A DNA stretch of 64,000 nt from Burkholderiales bacterium (GCA_036262035.1 DATAJS010000032.1:62001-126000), one strand, 5' to 3'. Positions 8,317-17,385 are shown, counted from the first letter of the stretch. A program made the numbers and translations. Notes: generated by a model from the letters alone, not told the origin.

Positions 8317-9390
8317 TCACTTCTCGATAGCGACGCACGCAGCGCCCTTGCTGTTCCCGCCGCTTGCGCCGAACAGCGCCTCACGCCCGCATTGCGAGCC
8401 GAACATCCCTGCCTGGTCGTGGCTGACCCCGATCACTTCGTAGGCGTGGTGCCGCAACGTCGCCATGCGCTCCGCGGCGAGCCACCGCTCGTAGCGCACG
8501 TACGAGAGTCCCCGCTCGATGCGCGTGCGCCCTTGCGCCGCGGCGGCGCAGCGCTTGTCCAGCGCCCGGTGGTTCGGATCGTTGTCCGCGGTCCCGAGCA
8601 GGTACAGCACGTCGCGCGCGGCATACGCTGCAAAGAGCTGATCGGCCGAGCGGCCGTCGCTGTACGGCACACGGCCTTCGAAACCGTACTTGTATCGGTT
8701 GTACTCCGGGCACAGCGCACTGTCGTAAGGCGCGTAACCTGCGCCCTGCGGCCGGTCCTTGGTGAAGTACAGATAGGACGACGGATTCGCGATCACGAAG
8801 CGCAGATCGATGCCCGCTGCGCGCACCTTCTCGTCGACACGGCTCAGAATCGCGTAGCGGTGGACCGCCTGCCCGCCGGCGGAATGGCCTGCGAATACGA
8901 TGCGCCGGAGCGCCGGGAAGCGGGTGCGGTCGGTGAGCAGCGCGACGAGGTCGTGATACACCCGAAAAGAACTCACGCCTTTCGTTCCGCCGATCGAGTC
9001 CGCGCCTTCCATCCAGCCGCCGCGGCTCCACAGCGGGATCGCATCATCCGCGACCTTCGCGATGTCTTCAGTCGCGAAGAACTGCGTCGCGATGACCAAC
9101 ACCGTCCGCGGATCCGTTCCGCTCTGCGTGAGGAGCTTCTCGGCGTCGGCGAAATACACATCGCCGTTGCGGGAGCGGCCGTGCTGGATGACGATCGCTG
9201 CCGTGATCGTCTTCGGCGCGGCGTCGAGCGGATAGTTGCCGTAGATCGGGAATGGATACGCGTTGTCGCCAGTACCGAGCGTCGCCGTGCGCCATGTGAC
9301 TTTCGCCGCCGCAATCTCCGGCGCCGCGGCGTACGCACGAGCCGCGAGCGCAAGCGCCACGGCGACGATCAGTCTTGCCAGAATTTTCAT
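8317..9390 (-). CDS. secreted alpha/beta hydrolase
   Basis: A 357-residue protein with a Sec signal peptide (MKILARLIVAVALALAARAYA). The nucleophile elbow IVFAGHSAGGQAVHRY gives a catalytic serine in GHSAGG, and the oxyanion region is TAAIVIQHGRSRNGD. A late Asp and the His in LRHHAYEVIGVSHDQAG are candidate acid and base. The Cys-containing C-terminal tail is unusual. Best called a secreted esterase or lipase-like hydrolase of unknown substrate. It lies upstream of, and on the same strand as, the propeller gene, with a 129-bp gap. Confidence 0.8.
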   Translation of the reverse strand: MKILARLIVAVALALAARAYAAAPEIAAAKVTWRTATLGTGDNAYPFPIYGNYPLDAAPKTITAAIVIQHGRSRNGDVYFADAEKLLTQSGTDPRTVLVIATQFFATEDIAKVADDAIPLWSRGGWMEGADSIGGTKGVSSFRVYHDLVALLTDRTRFPALRRIVFAGHSAGGQAVHRYAILSRVDEKVRAAGIDLRFVIANPSSYLYFTKDRPQGAGYAPYDSALCPEYNRYKYGFEGRVPYSDGRSADQLFAAYAARDVLYLLGTADNDPNHRALDKRCAAAAQGRTRIERGLSYVRYERWLAAERMATLRHHAYEVIGVSHDQAGMFGSQCGREALFGASGGNSKGAACVAIEK

Positions 9391-9455
9391 AGGCAGCTCT
9401 GGTTTCGGCTCGCGCGCGTGCGGCCGATGTCATAGGGTCGGCTCCGACTTCTATT

Positions 9456-9471
9456 GTGACAGGGCTGTCAC
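9456..9471. promoter_or_regulatory. 16-bp perfect palindrome, candidate operator
   Basis: GTGACAG and CTGTCAC flank a GG centre, 66 bp upstream of the secreted hydrolase start. The position fits a regulator-binding site, but no neighbouring regulator gene is obvious other than the LuxR remnant on the other side. Confidence 0.4.
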
Positions 9472-9617
9472 CGCTGGGCCGAAGAATTGCGCACGGCGAT
9501 CGCTGATCGACCGGGACGCGCTCGCGCGCATCGAGCGCGGCGCCTACCTCACCTACGTCGGGCGCGGATCGCTGGCGTCCGCGCGGCCACCATAACCGGC
9601 CGCGCACCGCTTCCGCG

Positions 9618-9764
9618 ACATGCGAGATCGCCGACCGACTCGGAATCACCCGTCGCACCGCGGAGACCCACCGCGCGAACGTACACAAGAAGCTCATAAT
9701 CGAGAACCGCGCCGACCTCGTTGCGTTCGCGCTGCGGCGGGGCCTAATCACCAGGGATATCTAG
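9618..9764 (+). pseudogene. LuxR-type helix-turn-helix remnant
   Basis: Forty-eight codons in frame to a TAG read EIADRLGITRRTAETHRANV followed by HKKL and ADLVAFALRRGLI, the C-terminal recognition helices of a LuxR/NarL-family response regulator. The usual upstream LTxREREVL segment and receiver domain are missing; the preceding bases have no matching frame. It is a truncated gene end lying just left of the first attachment-like repeat, so it probably marks the old chromosome side of an insertion. The rest of 9391-9980 shows nothing else recognisable. Confidence 0.75.
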
Positions 9765-9982
9765 GCAGAGCAGTTCGGCACAGTCGGCAGGATGCATTCG
9801 TCATGACGCGGCGCTCGCCTGAAATCCGGACGTGACGCACGACGAGCACCACTGCCGGTACTTCCTGGAGTGCCTCCCGCAACAGCGAAGCACCCGAGCT
9901 CGCGTCGACGCCTAAACGAGCCGCAATTGCTTGCGTCCAGCAACTGCGTTGCTCGTGACAAGTGACTGGCATGTAAGACTTT

Positions 9983-10078
9983 GGGAGGCGGGGGTCTGAT
10001 CCTAATTAGGGACCTAACCCGTTGACTGTTTGTTTCTCTTAGCCTTCCTCGGCGCTCAGTTACCCCAACAATTCCCCC
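9983..10078. repeat. attachment-site-like sequence A (tRNA-Cys 3'-end core plus arm repeats)
   Basis: The core GGGAGGCGGGGGTC at 9983-9996 matches 13 of 14 bases of the tRNA-Cys 3' end. A block GACCTAACCCGTTGACTG and a pair TTACCCC / TTCCCC follow at the same spacing as in the copy at 15095-15190. I read it as a decayed att region of an integrative element. The gap to the xsc gene (10079-10261) holds no recognised gene. Confidence 0.6.
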
Positions 10079-10261
10079 TGAGACGTTCGGCCCGGAACCT
10101 GGGCCGGACTGCGCCGGGCCCGCAGCGACGCCGAGCGGAGAGATGTGCAACAAGGGGGCGAGCGTCTGCTCGGTCCTCGCCTTCGAGCGCCTGGCGCGCG
10201 GTCCAGGGTGCCTCTCGACGCGAGATCAATCGCTTGCGTCGGTCCGACCCCTGAGCGAGGC

Positions 10262-12040
10262 TCAGAGGGCCGGCCGTTGCGGTGCGAAGTCGCTCTCGTT
10301 GATACCGGCGATGCGCACCGGCTTCTTCATCGCGTCGCGCCGGAAGGGCTCGCCCAGCTCCTGGTTGAGCACGACCTCGATGAAGGTGGTCACGCGATCC
10401 TTCATCTGCGCATTGATCGCCGCGCGCAGCGCCTGCGTGAGCGCCTCCGCCGTGCTCACCTGCACGCCCTTGAGCCCGCACGCCTGGGCGAGCTTCGCGT
10501 AGTCGACGCCGGTATTGAGCTCCGTGCCGACGAAGTTGTCGTCGAACCAGAGCGTCGTGTTGCGCTTTTCAGCGCCCCACTGGTAGTTGCGGAAGATCAC
10601 CATCGTGATGGGCTCCCACTCTCTGCGTCCGCACGCCGTCATCTCGTTCATCGAGATGCCGAACGCGCCGTCGCCGGCAAAACCCACGACAGGCACGTCG
10701 GGGCATCCGATCTTGGCGCCGAGGACCGCGGGGAAGCCGTAGCCACAGGGGCCGAAGAGACCCGGCGCCAGATATTTCCGGCCGGCCTCGAATGTCGGAT
10801 AGGCGTTGCCGATGGCGCAATTGTTGCCGATGTCGCTCGAGATGATCGCCTCCTTCGGCAGCACCGCCATGATCGCGCGCCAGGCTTGCCGCGCACTCAT
10901 CCGGTTCGGCTCGCGCTTGCGGGCGCGCTCGTTCCACGTCGTGCCCGGGTCGTCCTCCTCGTGATCCATGGTGGCAAGCTCCTTCGCCCAGCGGGATCGG
11001 GCCTGCTCGATCAAGGTGCGGCGTTCCTGCCCGCCGGCGCCGGCGGTGCTGGGAAGCTGGGCAAGTATCTGCTCCGCGACGTAGCGCGCATCGCCCTGGA
11101 TGCCCACCGTGACTTTCTTTGTCAGGCCGATCCGGTCGGCATTGATATCGACCTGGATGATCTTCGCTTCCTTCGGCCAGTAATCGATCCCGTAGGCCGG
11201 CAGCGATGAAAAGGGATTGAGCCGCGTGCCGAGCGCAAGAACGACATCGGCTTTCGCAACAAGCTCCATGGCCGCCTTCGAGCCGTTGTAGCCGAGCGGG
11301 CCGCAGGAAAGCGGGTGCGAGCCCGGAAACGCGTCGTTGTGCTGGTAGTTGCAGCACACCGGGGCGGCCAGCCGCTCGGCCAGCGCGGCGGCCGCGCGGA
11401 TTCCGCCGGAGAGCACCACGCCCGCACCGTTCAGAATGACCGGAAACTTCGCCTCGGCAAGGAGCCTGGCCGCGGCCGCAATCGCCTCTTCGCCGCCGCG
11501 CGGGCGCTCGAGCTCCACGATCTGCGGCAACTCGATGTCGATCACCTGCGTCCAGAGATCCCGCGGCACGTTGATCTGGGCCGGCGCGGAGCCACGCCGC
11601 GCCTTGGTGATGACGCGGTTCAGCACCTCGGCGATGCGCGATGGGTCGCGAACCTCCTCCTGGTAGCAGACGCAATCCTGGAATAGCGCCATCTGCTTCA
11701 TTTCCTGGAATCCGCCCTGCCCGATGGTCCGGTTGGCCGCCTGCGGCGTGACGAGCAGCAGCGGCGTGTGGTTCCAGTATGCAGTCATGACCGGCGTCAC
11801 CATGTTGGTGATGCCTGGACCGTTCTGGGCGATGATCATGGACATCATGCCGGTCGCTCGCGTATAGCCGTCCGCGGCCATACCGGCGTTGCACTCGTGC
11901 GCGCAGTCCCAGAACTTGATTCCGGCAGCCGGAAAGAGATCCGAGACCGGCATCATCGCGGAGCCGATGATGCCGAAGGCATGCTCGATCCCGTGCCTCT
12001 GCAGTACCTTGATGAACGCTTCTTCGGTCGTCATTTTCAT
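10262..12040 (-). CDS. xsc: sulfoacetaldehyde acetyltransferase
   Basis: Thiamine-diphosphate enzyme converting sulfoacetaldehyde and phosphate to acetyl phosphate and sulfite in organosulfonate degradation. It is 592 residues from the ATG after AGGAG. The Xsc-specific start MKMTTEEAFIKVLQRHGIEH and AFGIIGSAMMPVSDLFP, plus the ThDP glutamate region CAHECNAGMAADGYTRATG and QAANRTIGQGGFQE, are typical. The C-terminal ThDP/Mg block is VVGFAGDGAFGISMNEM followed by an Asn. It is divergent from a Bug receptor gene, which may bring in the sulfonate. Acetolactate synthase is the alternative but fits less well. Confidence 0.88.
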   Translation of the reverse strand: MKMTTEEAFIKVLQRHGIEHAFGIIGSAMMPVSDLFPAAGIKFWDCAHECNAGMAADGYTRATGMMSMIIAQNGPGITNMVTPVMTAYWNHTPLLLVTPQAANRTIGQGGFQEMKQMALFQDCVCYQEEVRDPSRIAEVLNRVITKARRGSAPAQINVPRDLWTQVIDIELPQIVELERPRGGEEAIAAAARLLAEAKFPVILNGAGVVLSGGIRAAAALAERLAAPVCCNYQHNDAFPGSHPLSCGPLGYNGSKAAMELVAKADVVLALGTRLNPFSSLPAYGIDYWPKEAKIIQVDINADRIGLTKKVTVGIQGDARYVAEQILAQLPSTAGAGGQERRTLIEQARSRWAKELATMDHEEDDPGTTWNERARKREPNRMSARQAWRAIMAVLPKEAIISSDIGNNCAIGNAYPTFEAGRKYLAPGLFGPCGYGFPAVLGAKIGCPDVPVVGFAGDGAFGISMNEMTACGRREWEPITMVIFRNYQWGAEKRNTTLWFDDNFVGTELNTGVDYAKLAQACGLKGVQVSTAEALTQALRAAINAQMKDRVTTFIEVVLNQELGEPFRRDAMKKPVRIAGINESDFAPQRPAL

Positions 12041-12213
12041 GCCGTTGCTCCTGTTCGTAGAGTGCAGCTTACGCGAGTCTGACACCATCCTGCTCTGCAG
12101 GCATCATCTCCTGGATTGGTTATAGCTCGTGAAGTCCGGACTGCACTCTTCTCCATGATGGGCGGCGCACCGGCCTGAAGCATGCCGCATAATCCGTGAT
12201 TCGCTCTCCGAGG

Positions 12214-13185
12214 ATGACCATGCGCCACAGAATCGCTTTGCTGCTGCTCGCGCTCGCGCCCGCGGTCGCTGCCGCCCAGGTCCGACGCGTCGATTACCCG
12301 ACCAAATTCGTGCGCTTCATCGTGCCGTATGCGCCCGGCGGCAGCTCGGATGTGCTCGCGCGCGCGCTCGGGCAGAAGCTCGGCGACGCGCTGGGGCAGA
12401 GCTTCGTCATCGACAACCGCCCGGGCGCCGGCAGCATGATCGGCACCGACGTCGCAGCGAAAGCGACACCCGACGGTTACACGCTGATCCTCTCCGACAT
12501 GCCTCACACGATCAACCCGAGCATCTACGCGCACGTGCCCTACGATCCGGTGCGCAATTTCGCACCCGTTACCATCATCGGCGTGTCTCCGATGTTCCTC
12601 TTCGCGAACCCGTCGTTTCAGGCGCACAGCGTGAAAGAGCTCATCGCGCTCGCGAAATCGCAGCCCGGCAAGATCGCGATCGCGTCGGGCGGCACCGGTG
12701 CGACCACGCATCTCGCCGCCGAGCTCCTGCGAGGCCGCGCGGGCATCAAGCTCAATCATGTGCCCTATAAAGGCGCCGGGCCCGCTCTCACCGACGTCGT
12801 CGGTGGGCAGGTGCCGCTGACCTTCACTTCGATGGCGACCGCGGCGCCGTTCGCGAAATCGGGACGCCTGCGCATACTCGGCGTCACGAGCGGAAAGCGG
12901 CTCGCTTCGTTCCCCGACGTTCCGACGTTCGAGGAGAGCGGCGTGCCTATCGTGTTCGAGCACTGGTGGGGCGTCATGGCGCCCGCGGGCACCCCGCGGC
13001 CCATCATCGACAAGCTTCATGAAGCCATCGTCAAAGCGCTTGCGACGCCCGACCTGCGCGAACGCTTCGCAGCGCTCGCGGTCGAACCGCGCACGAACAC
13101 CCCTGAGCAGTTTCGCGCGCTGCTCGAATCCGACCTCAAGCGCTGGGCGAAAGTGGTCAAAGACGCCGGCATCAAACCCGAATGA
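12214..13185 (+). CDS. Bug-family tripartite tricarboxylate transporter receptor
   Basis: Third Bug/TctC receptor, 323 residues from ATG 12214 (an ATG six bases on is equally possible). The signal peptide ends near AVAAAQ. The family blocks VRFIVPYAPGGSSDVLAR, IDNRPGAGSMIGTDVAAK, HVPYDPVRNFAPVTII, NHVPYKGAGPALTDVVGGQ and the end KRWAKVVKDAGIKPE are all present. Its stop overlaps the start of the M28 peptidase gene (ATGA), so the two are coupled; xsc diverges from it across a 173-bp intergenic region that must hold both promoters. Confidence 0.93.
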   Translation: MTMRHRIALLLLALAPAVAAAQVRRVDYPTKFVRFIVPYAPGGSSDVLARALGQKLGDALGQSFVIDNRPGAGSMIGTDVAAKATPDGYTLILSDMPHTINPSIYAHVPYDPVRNFAPVTIIGVSPMFLFANPSFQAHSVKELIALAKSQPGKIAIASGGTGATTHLAAELLRGRAGIKLNHVPYKGAGPALTDVVGGQVPLTFTSMATAAPFAKSGRLRILGVTSGKRLASFPDVPTFEESGVPIVFEHWWGVMAPAGTPRPIIDKLHEAIVKALATPDLRERFAALAVEPRTNTPEQFRALLESDLKRWAKVVKDAGIKPE

Positions 13186-14459
13186 GCGCGATGGATAACG
13201 CATTACAGGAAGTGCTTGGTGCGGTCTCCGCGGATGAAGCGATGTGGTCCGATTTCCTCGCACTGTGCGATTGCGGCGGCCGCCGCGCCGGCACGCCGAG
13301 CGAAGAGCGGGGTATTGCGCTGGTGCGCGAGCGGCTCGCGAAAATCGGCAGTGAAGTGAGTGTCGCTCGTGTGCCTTATGCCGCGTGGCGTCTCGACCGG
13401 GCGTCTCTCGATCTCGACGGCGTGCCGCTCGCATGCAATCCGCTGCTCGGATCACAGTCGACGCCGGCTGAGGGCGTCGCGGGGGAAGTGTGCGATGTGG
13501 GCCGCGGGACGCCCGCAGACTTCGAGCGACATGCCGCCGCCATCGCCGGCCGCTTCGTCGTCGTGCGGCACGAATATCCGTTCAGCACCGAGACCGTCCA
13601 CCGCCGCCGCAAGCTTGCGATGGCGATGGAGAAGGGCGCGGCCGGATTCATCATCGCCAATCCGTTCCCGGGGGCAGGCGCCGTAGCAGGTTCGTCGGGA
13701 CGCGGCGGCGCCGCGGGCATACCCGCGGTCGGCACCGACTATGAATCGTCCGTGCGGCTCGCAGCGGCTTCCGGCTCGCACGCACGTGTGCGTGTTGTCC
13801 TCGCTGCCGAGGACTGTGCGGGAGAGACATCGGCGCTGATCCTCGATCTGCCCGGCAGGACACGCGAATGCGTGGTGCTGAGCGCGCACGTCGATGGCCA
13901 CGATCTTGCCGAAAGCGCCATGGACAATGCGACCGGTGTCGCAGCGGCGCTGGCGATCGCACGCGCGGTCGCGCCACGCATCGCTGAATGCGAACGAGGG
14001 TTGCGCGTGTGCATCTTCAGCGCGGAAGAGTGGGCTCTCGCGGGCTCCCGCCAGTATCTCGATACGATGCCCGACGAAGAGCGCGCGCGCATCGCGTTCA
14101 ACGTGAACCTCGACACACTCGGCGGCGACGAGCGCTTCACCGCGCTCACCAGCGACTTTTCGAAGCTGGACGCCTACGTGCAGACTGTCGCGCGCGAATC
14201 CGGATTGGCGCTCGGAACCCACCTGCCGATGATGCCCAATTCCGACCACTACAACTTCGCGCGCCACGGCATACCGGCGCTGCGCCTCGTCGCCGGCTTC
14301 AACCGCCCCGACAGCGACATCCGTCTCATCCTGACCCGCGGCGACACCCGCGATCGCGTCGAGCCCGCCCAGTTCACCGAAGGTGCCAGGATTGCCGCAA
14401 CCCTGGTATGGCGCGCGCTCACTGCCAAAAGCGAAGCCCTGCGAGACTTGCGCAAATAA
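13182..14459 (+). CDS. M28-family metallopeptidase
   Basis: A 425-residue zinc aminopeptidase-like protein. An N-terminal part is followed by a PA-type insert (about residues 95-200, EGVAGEVCDVGRGTPADFERHA to GIPAVGTDYESSVRLAAA). The M28 catalytic domain has ligands in LSAHVDGHD, AMDNATGVAAAL, FSAEEWALAGSR (Glu-Glu), NLDTLGGDE and NSDHYNFARHG. No signal peptide is visible, so it is probably cytoplasmic. Coupling to a Bug receptor gene suggests it may hydrolyse an imported amide or peptide-like compound; that is inference. Confidence 0.88.
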   Translation: MSAMDNALQEVLGAVSADEAMWSDFLALCDCGGRRAGTPSEERGIALVRERLAKIGSEVSVARVPYAAWRLDRASLDLDGVPLACNPLLGSQSTPAEGVAGEVCDVGRGTPADFERHAAAIAGRFVVVRHEYPFSTETVHRRRKLAMAMEKGAAGFIIANPFPGAGAVAGSSGRGGAAGIPAVGTDYESSVRLAAASGSHARVRVVLAAEDCAGETSALILDLPGRTRECVVLSAHVDGHDLAESAMDNATGVAAALAIARAVAPRIAECERGLRVCIFSAEEWALAGSRQYLDTMPDEERARIAFNVNLDTLGGDERFTALTSDFSKLDAYVQTVARESGLALGTHLPMMPNSDHYNFARHGIPALRLVAGFNRPDSDIRLILTRGDTRDRVEPAQFTEGARIAATLVWRALTAKSEALRDLRK

Positions 14460-15094
14460 GGACGGGAGGCCAGGAGGGAAACATCGTCGGCGGCAGCTCG
14501 TAGGACTTTACCTCGCTCATAGCGCGCGAGTCGCGGAAATGGGCTGACGTCGCGACAAAGGCTGGCATACGGCCGGATTGACGAAGCGCCAGGCGACCGC
14601 GGCACGAGACGTTCATCGCAGCGCTCGCTTGAAGGGGCATTCGCCGCCTTCGCATGCTTGGTGGGTCAATTGACGGGTCGGGAGTGACCGCTCGGGGCTA
14701 CAGGCGGAGAGCTGGGGATTCTGGCGGAGAGAGGGGCTCGAAGCTTCGCCCTGCTCTGCGGCCGCTGCGTTACAGCAGTACGGGAATGGCTGGCGCCGAA
14801 AGCATGTCGCAGGGAGATTTCGCTGCACGAGCCGCGCGCTACGTTGCGCGCCACGCGAAAGCAGCCGATTGTCGCGGGCTTTTACGTGGCGTCGGCTAGA
14901 CGCAGCTTGAACGTGCCCCCCGCCACGCACATACTCACATCGGGGAAGAACGTCGTTTCAAGGAACACCGGAGGAACCGATCACGACACATCGCTAACGC
15001 ACCGATCAAGAGATCGATGTTCGCTCGAAAGCACTGCCGAAAATCCGAGGCGCTGGTAAACGGGTAAACGGAGGCGTGCTAGCGACTTGATCGA
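14460..15094. other. non-coding junction region with tRNA-Ser-3'-end-like segment
   Basis: No gene is supported over these 635 bases; all frames give short, atypical peptides. TGGCGGAGAGAGGGG at 14722-14736 resembles the reverse complement of a bacterial tRNA-Ser 3' end, without any tRNA body attached. The region separates the peptidase gene from the second attachment-like sequence. Confidence 0.4.
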
Positions 15095-15190
15095 CTGGAG
15101 GGGGGGTCACAACCTAATCGCGGACCTAACCTGTTGACTGCTCGCCCTTCTCTGCCTCGTCGGCGACCAGTTACCCCAACTGTTACCCCG
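15095..15190. repeat. attachment-site-like sequence B, left end of the pPIWI-RE island
   Basis: The core CTGGAGGGGGGGTC (15095-15108) equals the tRNA-Cys 3' end with one C lost. It is followed by GGACCTAACCTGTTGACTG and by two direct TTACCCC repeats (15171-15177 and 15183-15189) that look like integrase arm sites. The layout matches sequence A base for base over much of its length. The integrase remnant starts about 220 bp to the right and reads away, the usual arrangement at an integrative-element left end. Confidence 0.65.
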
Positions 15191-15412
15191 CGCCGCACAG
15201 CCATCAATCGCGGGCACCCTGTTGCTGAGGCTCGCGGAGAGGGTGTCCGCCTCGATAGCGTCCGACAGCGTCGTCCACTAACGGCAAGCTAAGTGCCCGT
15301 GTCACTACCAAAACAGACTTCTCACGTCTTATGATGTCCGTACCCATCCAGTAGCCTCCAGAGCTGGTTCGGTAGTCATTTCGGTAATCACCTTTCGTGG
15401 CGACCAAGGCAC

Positions 15413-16063
15413 ATGACGCGGCAAATTCACAAGCTCACAGCGGTATGGATCGCCAGCCAAAAGCTGGCCGAGCATATCCCAATCTCGGTGGTCGCTATCT
15501 TCAGATCGGTGGGAGCGGCGCGAAGTCTTGGCTGTTCAAGTTCATGGTCAGGGAAGCGATTCGGCATGGGCTTGGCCCCTTACACGCGGGTTCACTCGCG
15601 GAAGCTCGTAAACGCGCCGCGGAATGCCGAGCGCTCGTCGCGGGACGCATGATCCGATGGTCCGTCAGGGGCAGCAGCAGGCGAAGCTGGCGGAGAAGAC
15701 CGCGGTGAAGACGTTCGGCGATTGCGCCGACGCTTTCATAGAGATGCAACGCCCCGACCCGGAAGAACGAGAAGCATGTAACCCAATGGACGAATACGAT
15801 CCGCGACTATTGCGGGCGTCTTCGCCCCCTCCCCGTCGCTGACATCGAGACGTCCCGCGTCCTCGAAGTACTGCAGCCGATCTGGAGCCCCAAGCGGGAG
15901 ACCGCCAGCCGTCTGCGCCGGGATTGGAGCGGATACTCGACTGGGTGAAGGTCCGCAACTACCGGGCGGGCGAAAATCCGGCTCGTTAGCGCCGCCACCT
16001 AGACAAACTTCTCCCTGTGTTCAACAAAGTCGGATGCGCTCGCGAGAATGATACGCACAGAGG
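15413..16063 (+). pseudogene. P4-type tyrosine integrase, decayed and truncated
   Basis: Pieces of a P4-like integrase appear in order in shifting frames. The start is MTRQIHKLTA; then GGRYLQIGGSGAKSWLFKFM, HGLGPLHAGSLAEARKRAAE (DUF4102 arm-binding domain), AVKTFGDCADAFIEMQR, then WTNTIRDYCGR, PIWSPKRETASRL and ILDWVKVRNYRAGENPAR. At least four frameshifts and a stop break it, and the IS3-family element at 16.06 kb removes the catalytic half. The island is therefore not expected to move by itself. It lies just inside attachment-like site B. Confidence 0.85.
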
Positions 16064-16116
16064 TGGCTCCGCTTGTTAAGACAGAATTCTGCGGAAGTTA
16101 AGTGCAGCCCTGCGGG

Positions 16117-16944
16117 TTAAGCTGCCAGCGGAAGCGGCAGCGATTTGAAGTACACGGCATCGGGCGTCATGCCGTCAAGCGCACGATGCGGCCTGCGCCC
16201 GTTGTAGAAGTCGATGTATCGCGCGATTCCGGCCTTGGCGTCGGCAACGGTGTCGTAGGCGTGCAGATAGATCTCTTCGTACTTGATTGTCTTCCACAGC
16301 CGTTCGACGAACACGTTGTCGCGCCATGCCCCCTTGCCGTCCATGCTGATCGCGATGCCGTTGCGGCTGAGCAGTCCGGTGAACTCGGCGCTGGTGAATT
16401 GGCTGCCTTGATCGGTGTTGAAGATTTCGGGCTTGCCGTTCTTCACCAACGCTTCCTCGACCGCCTCGGTGCAGAAGTCGGTGTTCATGCTGATCGAGAC
16501 CCGCCAAGCCAGAACGCGCCGCGTCGCCCAATCCAGCACCGCCGCCAGATACACGAAGCCGCGGCTCATCGGAATGTAGGTGATGTCCATTGCCCACACT
16601 TCATTCGGACGCTCAATCACCCGGTTACGCAGCAGATACGGATAGATCGCATGCGCCGAATGCCTGCGGCTGACGTTAGGCCGGCGATAGAGCGCTTCGA
16701 TCCCCATCGTCTTCATCAGCGTCGCCACATGCCTGCGGCCGACGCTGTAGCCCTCGTTGTTCAGCAGATCGCGCAGCATGCGGCTGCCGGCGAAGGGATG
16801 GTTCAGGTGCAATTCGTCGATGCGCCTCATAAGCACCAGATCGCCAGGCGGCGTTGCCCGAGGCAGGTAGTAGACCGAAGCCCGCGAGAGCTCGAGCAGC
16901 TGCGCCTGGCGCGTGATGGGAAGCTCGTGCTCAGGATCGATCAT
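16117..16944 (-). CDS. IS3-family transposase OrfB (DDE integrase domain)
   Basis: A 275-residue product from the ATG overlapping the orfA stop (ATGA). The N-terminal HTH_21 segment is SRASVYYLPR to NHPFAGSRMLRDLLNNEGY. The rve catalytic core shows the DDE triad in WAMDITYIPM, FNTDQGSQFTS and DNVFVERLWKTIKYEE, and the closing YNGRRPHRALDGMTP is typical. In IS3 elements the active enzyme is normally an OrfAB fusion made by frameshifting near the overlap. The gene appears intact. Confidence 0.92.
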   Translation of the reverse strand: MIDPEHELPITRQAQLLELSRASVYYLPRATPPGDLVLMRRIDELHLNHPFAGSRMLRDLLNNEGYSVGRRHVATLMKTMGIEALYRRPNVSRRHSAHAIYPYLLRNRVIERPNEVWAMDITYIPMSRGFVYLAAVLDWATRRVLAWRVSISMNTDFCTEAVEEALVKNGKPEIFNTDQGSQFTSAEFTGLLSRNGIAISMDGKGAWRDNVFVERLWKTIKYEEIYLHAYDTVADAKAGIARYIDFYNGRRPHRALDGMTPDAVYFKSLPLPLAA

Positions 16945-17246
16945 CGCTTTGCGCTCGCATCGTCGATACGACCGAGCGCGCCGGCCAAAAAATCGTTCTC
17001 CATGGCGAGCTGCCCGATCTTCGCCTGTAGGTCCTTCACGCTCGGGCCTTCGGTCCCGCGCTTCTCGCCGGCAGTGGCGAATACGTGGCCGGCACGCTCG
17101 AGGAGTTGGGCCTTCCATTGGGTGATTTGCTGCGGATGGACATCGAAGCGCTCGGCGAGCTGCGCCAGCGTCTGGTCCCCTTTGAGGGCGGCCAGCGCCA
17201 CCTTCGCCTTGAACGCCGATGAGTGGTTACGACGGGGTCGTTTCAT
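16941..17246 (-). CDS. IS3-family transposase OrfA
   Basis: A 101-residue protein with an N-terminal helix-turn-helix (SSAFKAKVALAALKGDQTLA, then LAERFDVHPQQITQWKAQLL) and a C-terminal leucine-rich coiled segment (VKDLQAKIGQLAMENDFLAG) that mediates dimerisation in this family. It overlaps orfB by the ATGA arrangement. It supplies DNA binding at the terminal repeats. Confidence 0.92.
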   Translation of the reverse strand: MKRPRRNHSSAFKAKVALAALKGDQTLAQLAERFDVHPQQITQWKAQLLERAGHVFATAGEKRGTEGPSVKDLQAKIGQLAMENDFLAGALGRIDDASAKR

Positions 17247-17356
17247 TGCTCATGCTCCTATGCGGGCTCATGGCCCGATTAGAGCAGAGCTACACTTATC
17301 CGACTGTCTGAAAAACCGGAGCCCTCTCTCACTGCGTACATCGACATCCCGGCAAT

Positions 17357-17385
17357 TTGAGTCTTTGGTACGCACCCGATACACT
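17357..17385 (+). promoter_or_regulatory. candidate sigma-70 promoter of the pPIWI-RE operon
   Basis: TTGAGT at 17357-17362 and TACACT at 17380-17385 are 17 bp apart, each four of six to consensus. It lies just outside the IS end and 33 bp before the first gene's start, so the operon can be transcribed without IS read-through. Weak evidence from motif match and position only. Confidence 0.4.

Larger units (their letters stand above)
16065..17323 (-). mobile_element. IS3-family insertion sequence
   Basis: About 1.26 kb with overlapping orfA and orfB on the minus strand. The ends pair as imperfect inverted repeats: GGCTCCGCTTGTTAAGACAG on the left matches GGCTCCGGTTTTTCAGACAG read from the right, with a second matching block (TAAGTGCAGCCCTGC at 16099 and its counterpart at 17284-17298). 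No target duplication is seen, so the ends are approximate or one flank has been rearranged. It cuts the integrase remnant on its left and lies about 100 bp before the pPIWI-RE operon on its right. Confidence 0.85.

Noticed and set aside
7537-9435. 632-codon plus-strand open frame across propeller and hydrolase genes
   Set aside because: Antisense shadow; both minus-strand genes have signal peptides and motifs.
10057-10078. TTACCCC pairs at the attachment-like sites considered as CRISPR repeats
   Set aside because: Only two short units per site, no spacers of constant length, no cas genes.
14460-15094. Short open frames in the junction region
   Set aside because: No ribosome sites, motifs or codon pattern supporting a gene.
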